From: Flavobacterium sp. MDT1-60
GTDB lineage: Bacteria > Bacteroidota > Bacteroidia > Flavobacteriales > Flavobacteriaceae
Reading direction: 5' to 3'
Length of the DNA stretch: 64,000 bases
Assembly: GCF_014844035.1 (NCBI RefSeq)
Contig: NZ_CP062159.1
Coordinates: 4,464,001-4,528,000, forward strand
The position numbers and the translations under genes are program-made. Each line of letters starts with the position of its first letter. The stretch's first letter is position 1. Positions 26,354 to 35,710 of the stretch are shown here, piece after piece. A model generated the notes under the pieces. It made no database searches and was not told where the DNA came from. It was given only the letters and a program-made list of their open reading frames with translations.

Positions 26354-28443
26354 TAGTTTGCTACTTTTAAAGTTAAATCTGAGTCGTAATGTAAAATGTA
26401 CACCCCTTTGTTGGCGTGCCCTCCATCTTCTTTTTTATAATATTGAAATTTATTGTCAACTTGTTCTGTTGTCATTAAATCTGCCGTTTCCTGATAGGTT
26501 TTTCCTTGTACCAAACGCATCATTGTATCAAAAGTAACATCAAAACCACGAGTTGCATACGTATTTGGATTCACTTTATTTTTTAGACGATACTCTTTTT
26601 CAAAAATTAAAACATTCGCCTCATCACTTTCACGTGTTACTGACGGATACATTAATTTCAGTTTAATTAGATTTTCAAAACTAATTTCATCTGTATCAAG
26701 TGTACTATTTGGTTCTAAAATTACCAATTGTACCTGACATGATTTTTGCGCATCAAGCAAAGCTTTTATTGTTGTTTTAACCATTGCCGTATTTCCGGTT
26801 TCCATTACCACGTAATTGATTCTGTTTGGCAATAGCAGGCTTTTTAGATTAGCTACATCTAAGCCTCCGGTTTCTGTTAAAGCAGCAAATACAACCCCTT
26901 TTTGATTTTGTTTGATGTAACTAATTACAGATTCTTTTTTCTTATCTACAACAGCAACAATATTTCCGTTTTTAGCACGCATATAATCAAAAATAGCGTT
27001 TCTAACAACATCATTTGTTGGTATAGACTGATATAAATTATCAATTGGATTCGCACTATCTTTTGACAATGGTGAAATTACCGGCACATTATACAAGCTT
27101 AATGAATTAGCCGTTGTTTCCGCATTAGTTTGATAAAATGGTCCAATCACAGCATTGGCATCCTGCAATTTATTCTGAGCAATTAAACCCGAAACATTCG
27201 ATGCTGTTTTAGTTTCTCCTGAATCATAAATAGATACATCAATTGGCAATTTTAAGGTTTTAGCCGAATCGATTGCCATCATCGCTCCTGAATAAAAATC
27301 CAGAGTCATGTTCAAAAATTTATCATTTTTAATTCTATTAGCCGCACTTGTCGTATCATTTTGCATTTTAGCTAAGTTAAATGGCAATAATAAAACCATT
27401 TTTTTACGTTCTGTCTGTCCTCTCTTTTTGGTCAGTTCAATCACTTCCGGATCTGCTGAAACGGTTTCTGATTTTACCTTTTCTAAAATTTTAATACCTC
27501 CTCCACCTGTATTTTCAACTGGTTTTTCAATTGATTTCTCTACTGCCTTTTCAACTGGCTGTGCTTGTGCAATGATTGGAGTCGGTGCCAAATATCCTGA
27601 TGGAACTTTTAAAACCATTCCTTCTTTTACTCCTTCAGAAAGTGCAGGATTCAATTCCGTTAATTCTTCCTGAGTAATATGAAACGTTCTTCCTAAACTA
27701 TAAAAAGTCTCTTTCGGTTTAACCTGATACTCCATATAAGTAGTTACTTTTTTTGGAGTTTCCGCAGGTTTGGCAGCATGAGTCACTGGTGCTGAATTTT
27801 CTGTTTTAGGAGCTGTTCCTTTTATAGTCAATCGAGATCCAACCAGCAAACTAGAAATTATTTCTGGATTCCGTTTTTCTAATTCTTCAACTGTGATTCC
27901 GTATTGTTTAGCAATTCCAAATTTAGTTTCCTTTGCAGCAACATCATGATAGACATATTTTTCAGGACCTTTTTCTTTAGTTTTTTTTGCAGAAGCTGAA
28001 CTAACTTTTGGAGCACTTCCTTTTGCCGGAATTACTAATTTTTGACCAATCTGAACTCCTGTTTTTTCAAGTCCGGGATTTGCTGCTTTTAAAGCTTCAT
28101 CAGAAACACCGTATTTTTTTTCGATACTGTAGAAAGTCTCTTTTGGCTGAACTTCGTGTATTATTTCTTTTGAATTTGCAGCTGTTTTAGCGTTAGTTGC
28201 TTCTGTTTTACTTGCAGCAACTTTACTAACATTCGTCGGAATTAATAAAACCGTATTTGGTTTCACTCCACTTCTTGCATCTGGATTTAATGCATAAATA
28301 TCATAAGGCGTAATCTTAAATTTTACGGAAATCTGGTTAATAGTTTCTCCACTGGAAACGGTATATTTTATCACTTTTTCCTGAGAAAACGCAGAACAAG
28401 TAATAAAAAACACAAGGGATAATAAGGCGAAATAATATTTCAT
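26353..28443 (-). CDS. LysM protein with periplasmic-binding-type fold
   Basis: This 696-residue protein has a signal peptide (ITCSAFSQ, about 21). Four LysM peptidoglycan-binding repeats follow at about residues 24-70, 94-140, 164-208 and 234-282, each with the (K)ETxxSI(A)xxY pattern. After a proline/glutamate-rich linker, residues 345-690 resemble type I periplasmic-binding folds (KMVLLLPFNL, FYSGAMMAIDSAK, NAVIGPFYQTNAETTANSL, VPVISPLSKDS). The arrangement suggests an envelope protein tethered to peptidoglycan that senses or holds a ligand. The E. coli synthase activator LpoA has a comparable C-terminal fold, but that analogy is mine. It overlaps the downstream osmC-like gene by one base. 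Confidence 0.85.
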   Translation of the reverse strand: MKYYFALLSLVFFITCSAFSQEKVIKYTVSSGETINQISVKFKITPYDIYALNPDARSGVKPNTVLLIPTNVSKVAASKTEATNAKTAANSKEIIHEVQPKETFYSIEKKYGVSDEALKAANPGLEKTGVQIGQKLVIPAKGSAPKVSSASAKKTKEKGPEKYVYHDVAAKETKFGIAKQYGITVEELEKRNPEIISSLLVGSRLTIKGTAPKTENSAPVTHAAKPAETPKKVTTYMEYQVKPKETFYSLGRTFHITQEELTELNPALSEGVKEGMVLKVPSGYLAPTPIIAQAQPVEKAVEKSIEKPVENTGGGGIKILEKVKSETVSADPEVIELTKKRGQTERKKMVLLLPFNLAKMQNDTTSAANRIKNDKFLNMTLDFYSGAMMAIDSAKTLKLPIDVSIYDSGETKTASNVSGLIAQNKLQDANAVIGPFYQTNAETTANSLSLYNVPVISPLSKDSANPIDNLYQSIPTNDVVRNAIFDYMRAKNGNIVAVVDKKKESVISYIKQNQKGVVFAALTETGGLDVANLKSLLLPNRINYVVMETGNTAMVKTTIKALLDAQKSCQVQLVILEPNSTLDTDEISFENLIKLKLMYPSVTRESDEANVLIFEKEYRLKNKVNPNTYATRGFDVTFDTMMRLVQGKTYQETADLMTTEQVDNKFQYYKKEDGGHANKGVYILHYDSDLTLKVAN

Positions 28444-28538
28444 AATATGGCTTAAACAATTTAATTTTTAATTTAAAAACAAGATACTAATTTTGTTCCA
28501 AGCAAGATTCAGGCCACTTGTTAATTTTTTTCCAATTA

Positions 28539-30455
28539 TTATCTAAGGTCAATTTCTGTCTTAGCAATAATAATATCTTTATATAACTCATCTTCCTCTT
28601 TTTTCTTGCATTTATATAGAACTTCTTCCATATTTTGGTATCTGTCTGAATAAACATAATACGAAAGACTGTTTATATTAAAGAAAAAACTAGCGTTAAA
28701 ATCCCCGGAATCAATAAGTTTCATAATAAACTTATCTCTCGGTATCGCATCGGTAAATATACCTAAAACTAAGTAATAGCCATTTGAAACTTCTTTAAGA
28801 TTATCAAAAACTTCTACTTTTATTGTTTTATCATTTTTAAGCGGATTTTCCTTCAATTCTCTTTTCATTTCTTCTAAAGAAATTGCTTTTGAAGCTTCAT
28901 CGGAATTGGTTTTATTTTGATTTTTTAAAGCATCGTCCTGATATTTTTTCAATTTTATCAAAGCGAGTTTGTCATCAAATTGTCGGGCTTCCATACTATA
29001 AAATGAAGCTTTACTAATATGTCTTTTTACTTCGATTTTTTTCTGAGTATCTAACGAATCAATCTTGGCAATCAAAAGTTGATTTTGTGCATCACCTTGC
29101 TCCTGCTCTATTTTGTAATGTTTAAGTTCTTCTAAAAAAAGACGTTTCTGCAATGAAGTTGATGGTTTATTCTTTTCACTTTCGCGGACTTTCTTCTTGT
29201 ATTCCTGATTTTCTTCAACAGCAATTTTCTCTACTTTGTTCATTAAACCGGCATAAGCTTTTCTGTTTTCAGCTAATTCCTTTTTTAATTGAGAAGATAA
29301 CTCATTTGTTTTTCCGATGCTTTCATACGATTGTTTTTCCAGTCGTTTTGATTCATCAACATTCAAAACATCCATCCTTTTCAAATCAACCAAATCATTA
29401 TTCATAGTATTAACTAATGAATCTAATTTGGCCATTAAAATATCCTGCACATTTTTGTTCGCTTCTAAAACCAATCGCAATTTTTCAACCGAATTATCTT
29501 TCGATCCATTCATATCATTCAGATTGACTTTCAAATCATTGATTTTTATGATTTTCTGATTCATTTCTTTCTGAACAACCAATCTGTCTTTTAAATCATC
29601 AATTTCAACTGTTTTGGCTTTTGTTTTTTCAACCACAACTTGTTTTTCAGCAAGAGCCAACATCAATTCTTCGCTTTCGTTTGTTGGTTTAATCTCTTTT
29701 GTGTTGATGGCCAATTTATTACCAACTATCAATCCATTTACAATTTCAGGGTTTTGAGATTCTAACTGATCAATTGAAATTCCATATTTTTTAGCAATTG
29801 AAAATTTAGTTTCTTTAGCTTCAACCACATGAAAAATGGTTTCCTGATTAATAACGCGAACTCTTCCGTCTAATGTTTTTCTTTTGTTCGGAATGGCAAT
29901 CACCTGACCAATTTGTAATCCGTTTTGAAGTAATTCTTTATTGAGAGTTTCAAGATCCTGAACCGAAACATTATATTGTCTGGCAATACTGAACAACGAT
30001 TCTTTAGCAACTACCTGATGTGTCAATTTTAAAGATGTCGTAATTTCTGTTTTTGGAAGATCTACAAGATTTTGAGGAATTACTAATTCCTGACCTATTT
30101 GAAGCCCGTTGGCAAGAATTTCAAGATTTGCATTCTGAATGGCATCAACGGTAACTTTGTATTGTTTTGAAATGCCGTAAAGTGTTTCTTTTGCAGCAAC
30201 GATGTGGGTAATTTGTTGCTTCTGATTTTGCTTCTCCGTGGAGTGAACTGGGATTTTAAGAACTTGATTGTCTTGGATTCCGCTTTGTGATTCAGGGTTG
30301 AGTTTGTAAATTTCATCAACAGAAACCTTATATTTTTGGGCAATAAAATAAGCGGTCTCCCCTTTTTGAATTTTGTGTTCAATAATTGAATCTTGTGCAG
30401 TTATTTTGTTAAAAGACAAAATAAAGACAAGAGAAATCGTTAAAAGTTCTCTCAT
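28539..30455 (-). CDS. LysM-coiled-coil protein with SPOR-like tail
   Basis: This 638-residue exported protein has a signal peptide (FNKITAQ, about 21). Four LysM repeats lie at about 25-70, 82-128, 143-190 and 206-252. A long, highly charged helical region follows, predicted coiled coil (about 260-540). The C-terminal module (EVFDNLKEVSNGYYLVLGIF ... SYYVYSDRYQNMEE) resembles SPOR-type peptidoglycan-binding domains. It is paralogous in its LysM part to the next gene downstream, 95 bp away on the same strand. It is probably a structural envelope protein. A link to division or motility is unproven. Confidence 0.8.
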   Translation of the reverse strand: MRELLTISLVFILSFNKITAQDSIIEHKIQKGETAYFIAQKYKVSVDEIYKLNPESQSGIQDNQVLKIPVHSTEKQNQKQQITHIVAAKETLYGISKQYKVTVDAIQNANLEILANGLQIGQELVIPQNLVDLPKTEITTSLKLTHQVVAKESLFSIARQYNVSVQDLETLNKELLQNGLQIGQVIAIPNKRKTLDGRVRVINQETIFHVVEAKETKFSIAKKYGISIDQLESQNPEIVNGLIVGNKLAINTKEIKPTNESEELMLALAEKQVVVEKTKAKTVEIDDLKDRLVVQKEMNQKIIKINDLKVNLNDMNGSKDNSVEKLRLVLEANKNVQDILMAKLDSLVNTMNNDLVDLKRMDVLNVDESKRLEKQSYESIGKTNELSSQLKKELAENRKAYAGLMNKVEKIAVEENQEYKKKVRESEKNKPSTSLQKRLFLEELKHYKIEQEQGDAQNQLLIAKIDSLDTQKKIEVKRHISKASFYSMEARQFDDKLALIKLKKYQDDALKNQNKTNSDEASKAISLEEMKRELKENPLKNDKTIKVEVFDNLKEVSNGYYLVLGIFTDAIPRDKFIMKLIDSGDFNASFFFNINSLSYYVYSDRYQNMEEVLYKCKKKEEDELYKDIIIAKTEIDLR

Positions 30456-30471
30456 AAATAGTAGGTTTAAA

Positions 30472-30505
30472 AAATTAAGGCGTTACAAATGTAACGCCTT
30501 AATTT
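30472..30505. terminator. bidirectional terminator
   Basis: AAATTAAGGCGTTACA (30472-30487) pairs perfectly with TGTAACGCCTTAATTT (30490-30505) with a 2-nt gap. It lies between the guaA stop and the LysM gene start, both on the minus strand, and would end guaA transcription. Confidence 0.85.
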
Positions 30506-30516
30506 GAAAAATAGTA

Positions 30517-32046
30517 CTATTCCCACTCAATTGTTGCAGGTGGTTTTGAACTTATATCATAAACAACGCGATTCACGCCTTTTACCTTATTTATAATGTC
30601 ATTCGACACTTTCATCAAGAAGTCATAAGGTAAATGAACCCAGTCAGCAGTCATACCATCTGTCGATTCTACAGCTCTAAGCGCCACTACTTTTTCATAA
30701 GTACGCTCATCGCCCATCACACCAACAGAATTTACCGGAAGCAAAATTGCTCCAGCCTGCCAAACTTTATCATATAATCCCCAGGATTTTAATCCGTCAA
30801 TAAAAACAGCATCCACATCTTGTAAAATCTGAACTTTCTCCGGAGTAATATCTCCTAAAATTCTTATTGATAATCCCGGCCCCGGGAAAGGGTGTCTTCC
30901 TAATAACTCAGGATCTATTCCTAAAGTAGCACCAACTCTGCGAACTTCGTCTTTAAACAACATTCTAAGTGGTTCAACAATTTTTAATTTCATGTAATCC
31001 GGCAATCCACCCACATTGTGGTGCGATTTAATAGTTGCCGACGGTCCTTTTACAGAAACCGATTCGATAACGTCAGGATAAATAGTTCCCTGAGCCAGCC
31101 ATTTTACATCTTCAATCAAATGTGATTCATCATCAAAAACTTCGATAAATACACGACCAATTGTTTTACGTTTTGTTTCAGGATCACTGATTCCAGCCAA
31201 TTCACCAAGAAAACGATCTCCTGCATCTACTCCTTTTACGTTCAATCCCATTCCTTTGTATTGATCTAATACATTTTGGAATTCGTTTTTACGAAGTAAA
31301 CCGTTATTTACGAAAATACAGTATAAGTTTTTACCAATTGCCTGATGTAATAAAACTGCTGCTACAGTTGAATCAACTCCTCCGGATAATCCTAAAACTA
31401 CTTTATCGTTACCTAATTTTTCTTTTAATTCTCCCACCATTTCTTCTACGAAAGCGTTTGGTGTAAAGTTTTGAGGAACTTCAGCAATATCTACTAAAAA
31501 GTTTTTCAGCATTTTTGATCCATCCGTAGAATGGAAAACTTCCGGATGATATTGAATAGCATAAGTCGTTTCGCCTTCAATTTTATACGCAGCATATTCT
31601 ACGTCATGCGTGCTTGCTAATTTCACTGCATTTGTTGGCAAAGCTTTGATACTATCACTGTGGCTCATCCAAACCTGACTGTTTTCTGAAACGTCGTTAA
31701 AGAAAACTTCGTTCTCCTTAATATAAGATAAATTAGCTCTACCATATTCTCTGGTGTTCGAAGCTGCTACTTCTCCTCCGCTAAAGTGGGCTAAGTATTG
31801 TGCTCCGTAACAAACTGCTAACATTGGAAGCTTGCCTCGAATTTGAGATAAATCAGGATGTGGAGCGTCTTCTGCACGAACAGAAAATGGGCTTCCTCCT
31901 AAAATTACTGCTTTATAAGGTGATAAATCACTAGGAAAGTGATTGTAAGGGAAAATTTCGCAGAATATATTTAATTCGCGAACTCTACGCGCAATAAGTT
32001 GAGTATATTGCGATCCGAAATCTAAAATAAGTACGTTGTGTTGCAT
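30517..32046 (-). CDS. guaA: GMP synthase (glutamine-hydrolysing)
   Basis: This 509-residue protein starts at ATG 32046 ([13 protein letters not shown]). A longer reading from TTG 32052 is not needed. An N-terminal class I amidotransferase has the nucleophile cysteine in [13 protein letters not shown] and the His-Glu pair in YHPE. The ATP-pyrophosphatase loop is [18 protein letters not shown]. The C-terminal dimerisation domain has [16 protein letters not shown], ending in PPATIEWE. It makes GMP from XMP, glutamine and ATP in the last step of guanine nucleotide synthesis. A TAnnTTTG box (complement of 32050-32057) lies 4 nt before the ATG. Confidence 0.98.
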   Translation of the reverse strand: MQHNVLILDFGSQYTQLIARRVRELNIFCEIFPYNHFPSDLSPYKAVILGGSPFSVRAEDAPHPDLSQIRGKLPMLAVCYGAQYLAHFSGGEVAASNTREYGRANLSYIKENEVFFNDVSENSQVWMSHSDSIKALPTNAVKLASTHDVEYAAYKIEGETTYAIQYHPEVFHSTDGSKMLKNFLVDIAEVPQNFTPNAFVEEMVGELKEKLGNDKVVLGLSGGVDSTVAAVLLHQAIGKNLYCIFVNNGLLRKNEFQNVLDQYKGMGLNVKGVDAGDRFLGELAGISDPETKRKTIGRVFIEVFDDESHLIEDVKWLAQGTIYPDVIESVSVKGPSATIKSHHNVGGLPDYMKLKIVEPLRMLFKDEVRRVGATLGIDPELLGRHPFPGPGLSIRILGDITPEKVQILQDVDAVFIDGLKSWGLYDKVWQAGAILLPVNSVGVMGDERTYEKVVALRAVESTDGMTADWVHLPYDFLMKVSNDIINKVKGVNRVVYDISSKPPATIEWE

Positions 32047-32049
32047 GCG

Positions 32050-32057
32050 CAAAAATA
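32050..32057 (-). promoter_or_regulatory. possible guaA -7 box, leaderless
   Basis: The complement reads TATTTTTG, a perfect TAnnTTTG match ending 4 nt before the guaA ATG. Transcription would begin at the start codon. No good TTG -33 partner was found, so confidence is limited. Confidence 0.35.
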
Positions 32058-32077
32058 CTTTTTATATTCGAATTTGA

Positions 32078-32126
32078 AAAATTGGAGATGTGAAAAAAAA
32101 TATTTTTTTTTCACATCTCCAATTTT
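32078..32126. repeat. perfect 23-bp hairpin in guaA upstream region
   Basis: The arm 32078-32100 (AAAATTGGAGATGTG followed by A8) pairs base for base with 32104-32126 around a 3-nt loop. It lies between the divergent guaA and lipoprotein genes, where no terminator is expected. It could be a repeat-element remnant, a cruciform, or a terminator for antisense transcripts. Confidence 0.7.
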
Positions 32127-32135
32127 AGGTACAAA

Positions 32136-32206
32136 GGTTCAGAGTAACAAAGGTCAAAAGGTTTTGAAATTTGCAATTTCACAACTTTTCTTTGTTACTT
32201 TGAACC
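32136..32206. repeat. GGTTCAAAGTAACAAAG inverted repeat, copy 1
   Basis: GGTTCAGAGTAACAAAG (32136-32152) and the complement of CTTTGTTACTTTGAACC (32190-32206) match at 16 of 17 positions. The same word recurs downstream of the following gene (32800-32871), so that gene lies between two copies. Confidence 0.65.
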
Positions 32207-32262
32207 CAAATAAGAAAAACCACTTTTACAAAAACAACGTAGTTAAGGAAAACCTATTAAAT

Positions 32263-32790
32263 ATGAAAACAAAACTTATTGCCCTTTCTCTTTTTTTATC
32301 TTTATTTTTAAGTTCTTGCGATGCTGTTGATGATTTATTAACTTTTAATATCTCAAATGAAGCTTCAATAAAAATAAAAAGTATTTCTCCTATCAATTTG
32401 CCTACGGAAATTATAATGCCCGATGTAACGACAAATTCTTCGGCTGAATTTGAGAATAACAAAACAAAAGCGAGTCTTGTAAAAGATGTAAAATTGAGAT
32501 CACTTCAATTATCAATCACTGATCCTGCGGATAAAACATTTACGTTTTTAAAATCGGTGCATTTGTACATATCAACAACAGATTCTGATGAAGTAGAATT
32601 AGCTTATCAGGACAATATTATGTCTACAACAAATAAAATTGATTTGATTTGTACCGATAAAAAATTAGATCAATACATTAAAGCAGAAAAATATAAAATT
32701 AGAACTCAAGTTACTCTGAAGGAAACACTTCCTAAAGATGTTACTGTAAAAGCTGACATGACGTTTAAGGTTACTGCGGATCCGTTTTAG
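32263..32790 (+). CDS. small lipoprotein of unknown function
   Basis: The start MKTKLIALSLFLSLFLSSC at 32263 gives a classic lipoprotein signal with Cys19 and 175 residues; the longer open frame upstream covers repeat DNA. After the lipobox comes an acidic DAVDDLL, then a soluble domain with regular beta-strands (SIKIKSISPINLPTEI, KLRSLQLSITDPADKTFTFL, KYKIRTQVTLKETLP, VTVKADMTFKVTADPF). I do not recognise the family. It is flanked on both sides by the same inverted-repeat family and is divergent from guaA. Role unknown; it is likely anchored in an outer or inner membrane leaflet facing the periplasm. Confidence 0.75.
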   Translation: MKTKLIALSLFLSLFLSSCDAVDDLLTFNISNEASIKIKSISPINLPTEIIMPDVTTNSSAEFENNKTKASLVKDVKLRSLQLSITDPADKTFTFLKSVHLYISTTDSDEVELAYQDNIMSTTNKIDLICTDKKLDQYIKAEKYKIRTQVTLKETLPKDVTVKADMTFKVTADPF

Positions 32791-32799
32791 TCTGAGGTA

Positions 32800-32871
32800 C
32801 AAAGGTTCAAAGCAACAAAGGTGCAGAACAACAAAGGTTCAAAGTTTTTCAAAAACTTTGAACCTTTGTTG
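32800..32871. repeat. GGTTCAAAGCAACAAAG repeats and terminator hairpin
   Basis: Direct copies of AAAGGTTCAAAG with a CAACAAAGG word lie at 32810-32845. The final block is a 21-bp hairpin whose arms are 32829-32849 and 32851-32871, followed by TTTT. It acts as terminator between the convergent lipoprotein (+) and secreted-protein (-) genes, and is the second member of the repeat family at 32136. Confidence 0.7.
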
Positions 32872-32886
32872 CTTTTAACCTCGAAG

Positions 32887-33600
32887 CTACTCTTTCGTCA
32901 CTATTATTGAAGCTTTAAATCCAGCTGCTAAGTTATCCCAATAATCATTTGTTACTAATTGTCCTTTATCATCATAAACCTGTATTTCAGCAGTATTACC
33001 GCCTAAGGAACCAATATTTAAGGCTTCAAAATCTAATTTATTGAAACCATTTACCAGATTAATTTTAACGTCTTTAAAATTAGAATCTAAAAATAGCTGA
33101 GATTGTATTACCTGATCATTTGATGAAATTTTCACTAAATCACCGTCAATAGCTCCGAAATCACGAAATTTTACAATAAAATAATTCGATTTGGTTTTAA
33201 AATCTCCTAAAGAAATATTTTTCTTAACCAAAGTCCCTCTACCTTCTCTTAGACCTGCATCTTTCAAGGCTCTATCTAGATCTTTTTCCATTTTAGCTAC
33301 ATAACGATCACCGGGATTGGCAAAATCGGTTTCTGTAGACATGGTAAATTTGCTTTTTTGTTCTCCTATTTGAAATTTAGATTTAGACGTAATAGTATTA
33401 TTATCATAAACATTTGGAGTTTTTATACTCGGTACCTCTGCTGCTGGAGCGGAAGGATCTAATGTTTCAGGCTGGGGAATTTTTTTCGGTTTAGCACTAA
33501 ATTTTGGAGCCGGAATTGACTTGTACTTTGTACCAAATTCAGTTTGAGCTGATACTGTTACAACGGTAAAAAATAATATGAAAAATAAAATGTGCTTCAT
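32887..33600 (-). CDS. secreted protein of unknown function
   Basis: This 237-residue protein has a signal peptide (FTVVTVSAQ, about 18). A proline-rich linker follows (about 28-65). The C-terminal half is soluble and beta-rich, with conserved-looking blocks NYFIVKFRDFGAIDGDLVKI, SQLFLDSNFKDVKINLVNGFNKLDFEALNIGSLGGNTAEI and QVYDDKGQLVTNDYW. This pattern resembles secreted proteins conserved in flavobacteria, but I cannot name a family. The gene is convergent with the small lipoprotein and divergent from the chaperone pair. Its function and partners are unknown. Confidence 0.7.
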   Translation of the reverse strand: MKHILFFILFFTVVTVSAQTEFGTKYKSIPAPKFSAKPKKIPQPETLDPSAPAAEVPSIKTPNVYDNNTITSKSKFQIGEQKSKFTMSTETDFANPGDRYVAKMEKDLDRALKDAGLREGRGTLVKKNISLGDFKTKSNYFIVKFRDFGAIDGDLVKISSNDQVIQSQLFLDSNFKDVKINLVNGFNKLDFEALNIGSLGGNTAEIQVYDDKGQLVTNDYWDNLAAGFKASIIVTKE

Positions 33601-33930
33601 TGAAAAAGTTTTATCGAATCGGCTTTTATAATTTTATAAAATAATAGCATAGCAAAGCAAAAATAGCATAATTTAATTACTCACTTTAACTTTAAGACTT
33701 TTATAACAATATATTAGGCTAATTTTTGGAAACAAAAAACTTGCCAAAAATCATTATTAATATCCAAAAGAAAAATTCTAAATTCCAAATTGACCTGTCA
33801 TCCATTGACAAACAATTGATTGAAATCACAATACGTTATTTTTTATTTAAAAATAATTACATCGTTTTGATAATTAACCACTTATTCATAACTTCAAGAT
33901 TTTAATTAATTTTATTAAAAGACTTGTAAA
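33601..33930. other. intergenic region, divergent promoters expected
   Basis: These 330 bp separate the minus-strand secreted-protein gene from the plus-strand chaperone gene. The sequence is AT-rich, and no small ORF, CIRCE-like element or clear hairpin was seen. A short run resembling the ATTCCAAATT repeat word lies near 33777. Promoters for both genes must be here but cannot be placed with confidence. Confidence 0.3.
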
Positions 33931-34851
33931 ATGGATTATATCGACTACTATAAAATTTTGGACATTACAAAATCAGCTACGGAGGCCGAAATCAAAAAAG
34001 CATATCGAAAACTGGCTCGTAAATACCATCCCGATTTAAATCCGAATGATAAAGAAGCAGAGAAAAAATTCAAGGAAATTAACGAAGCCAACGAAGTTTT
34101 GAGCAATCCGGAGAATCGTAAAAAGTATGATAAATACGGAAAAGACTGGAAACATGCTGATGAATTCGAAAAAGCAGGTTACGACCCGAATCAACAACAA
34201 TATTCAAGACAACAACAGCAAGGAAGTAATCAGGATTTTTCTGGTTTTGGAGGAGATTTTTCGGGAAGTGATTTTTCTGACTTCTTCAATTCGATGTATG
34301 GTGGAGGAAGAAGTTCAAGATCGCAATCGAAATACCGTGGGCAGGATTTCAATGCCGAATTACAATTGGATTTAGCTTCGGCTTACACCACACACAAACA
34401 AAGTTTAACTGTAAATGGTAAAAATATCCGTATTACAATTCCGGCCGGTGTTGAAAATGGTCAGATTATAAAAATTCCCGGACATGGCGGCCCCGGGGCC
34501 AACGGAGGGCCAAACGGAGATTTGTATATCACTTTTAATATCGAAAACAACTCAGACTTTAAACGAGAAGGCAATAACCTATATTCTGATGTTGATCTTG
34601 ATTTCTATACTGCCATTTTAGGAGGTGAAGTTTTCGTGAATACTTTTGATGGAAAAGTAAAAGTGAAAGTTCCCGCTGAAACCCAAACCGGAACGAAGGT
34701 AAAATTAAAAGGAAAAGGATTTCCAGTATACAAAAAAGAGAATCAGTTTGGCGATTTATACATTACTTATAATGTCAAAACGCCAACGAAATTGTCTCAA
34801 AAAGAGAAAGAATTATTTGAAGAATTAGCTAAACTAAGAAATCATGAGTAG
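33931..34851 (+). CDS. cbpA: CbpA-like J-domain chaperone
   Basis: This 306-residue protein has an N-terminal J domain with HPD at residues 33-35 (KYHPDLNPN). A Gln/Gly/Phe-rich linker follows (QQQYSRQQQQGS, FGGDFSGSDFSDFF). Two DnaJ C-terminal beta domains come next (ITIPAGVENGQIIKIPGHGGPG; VKVKVPAETQTGTKVKLKGKGFP). It lacks the DnaJ zinc finger, which makes it the CbpA class of DnaK co-chaperones. The stop overlaps the next gene by 8 bp. That neighbour is the CbpM-like modulator, as in E. coli, which supports the assignment. Confidence 0.9.
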   Translation: MDYIDYYKILDITKSATEAEIKKAYRKLARKYHPDLNPNDKEAEKKFKEINEANEVLSNPENRKKYDKYGKDWKHADEFEKAGYDPNQQQYSRQQQQGSNQDFSGFGGDFSGSDFSDFFNSMYGGGRSSRSQSKYRGQDFNAELQLDLASAYTTHKQSLTVNGKNIRITIPAGVENGQIIKIPGHGGPGANGGPNGDLYITFNIENNSDFKREGNNLYSDVDLDFYTAILGGEVFVNTFDGKVKVKVPAETQTGTKVKLKGKGFPVYKKENQFGDLYITYNVKTPTKLSQKEKELFEELAKLRNHE

Positions 34852-35149
34852 TAAAAACTTAATCCAGATAAAACAGTTTTGTTTGTATCACGAAATTGAA
34901 AACACCTTTATAACGGAACTGAATAATTATGGTTTAGTGGAAATTATTATTCAGGAAGAAGATGAATATTTACAACCTGAACAATTGCCGGCCATTGAAA
35001 AAATGATTCGCATGCATTATGATCTCAAAATAAATTTAGAGGGAATTGACGCTATTTATCATCTGCTAAACAAGATTGAAGTTTTGCAACAAAATTTAAC
35101 GGCAACCCAAAATAAACTTCGCCTTTTTGAACACTATCAAATTGAATAA
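34844..35149 (+). CDS. cbpM: CbpM-like chaperone modulator
   Basis: This 101-residue protein resembles the CbpM/MerR-like family. It starts QIKQFCLYHEIENTFITELNNYGLVEI, continues with EQLPAIEKMIRMHYDLKINLEGIDAI, and ends in a coiled coil (LLNKIEVLQQNLTATQNKLRLF). CbpM binds the J domain of CbpA and blocks its action on DnaK. The gene overlaps cbpA by 8 bp (34844-34851), so the two are translated together. Sequence conservation in this small family is low, so the name rests partly on the neighbour. Confidence 0.75.
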   Translation: MSSKNLIQIKQFCLYHEIENTFITELNNYGLVEIIIQEEDEYLQPEQLPAIEKMIRMHYDLKINLEGIDAIYHLLNKIEVLQQNLTATQNKLRLFEHYQIE

Positions 35150-35316
35150 TCATTCAAAATTTGAGTCTTTAAATATCACAAAAAATAATATTTTACAGAT
35201 TGATTTCAAATAAATCTATACTCTTTTCAGTTACATATTTTATAAATTGCAGCCGTATTAACTAACCGGAATTGTTTTTAAAAATTGCTAAAAAATAATT
35301 CAAAAAAACAGAAGAA

Positions 35317-35700
35317 ATGAAAAGAGAAAACATCTTGACAGGATCACCATGGGAAGACAAAATGGGATATTGCCGTGCGGTACGAATTGGCAATATTATT
35401 GAAGTTTCGGGCACTGTGGCTATTGTTGATGGCGATAAAGTAAAAGCTGATGATGCTTATGCTCAAACTTATAATATTTTAGAACGTGTTGAAAAAGTAC
35501 TGGAAGATTTGAATGTTGGAATGAAAGATGTCATCAGAACCCGAATTTTCACTACAAATATTTCAACTTTTGAAGAAGTTGCAAGAGCACACTCCGCATT
35601 CTTTAAAGACGTAAAACCTACAACCGGTTTTTATGAAATCAGTAAACTGGTTGCTCCCGAATATTTAGTTGAAATTGAATTTACAGCTGTTGTTCAGTAA
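35317..35700 (+). CDS. RidA-family enamine/imine deaminase
   Basis: This 127-residue protein matches the RidA (YjgF/YER057c/UK114) family: an N-terminal GSPWEDKMGYCRAVRIGNIIEVSGT, a central YNILERVEKVLEDLNVGMKDVIRTRIF and the C-terminal KLVAPEYLVEIEFTAVV with the conserved Glu. RidA proteins hydrolyse reactive enamine/imine intermediates from amino acid metabolism, in the cytosol. The usual catalytic arginine appears to be R100-like only in part of the family (here VIRTRIF), so the subgroup is uncertain. It stands alone between repeats, 167 bp after cbpM. Confidence 0.85.
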   Translation: MKRENILTGSPWEDKMGYCRAVRIGNIIEVSGTVAIVDGDKVKADDAYAQTYNILERVEKVLEDLNVGMKDVIRTRIFTTNISTFEEVARAHSAFFKDVKPTTGFYEISKLVAPEYLVEIEFTAVVQ

Positions 35701-35710
35701 TTTTTTTTTT

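Noticed and set aside
27308-27673. 121-residue plus-strand ORF opposite the LysM gene
   Set aside because: It is the antisense shadow of the proline/threonine-rich linker of the minus-strand gene.
32038-32262. Upstream extension of the small lipoprotein frame overlapping guaA
   Set aside because: It covers the hairpin and repeats. The lipoprotein signal begins at 32263.
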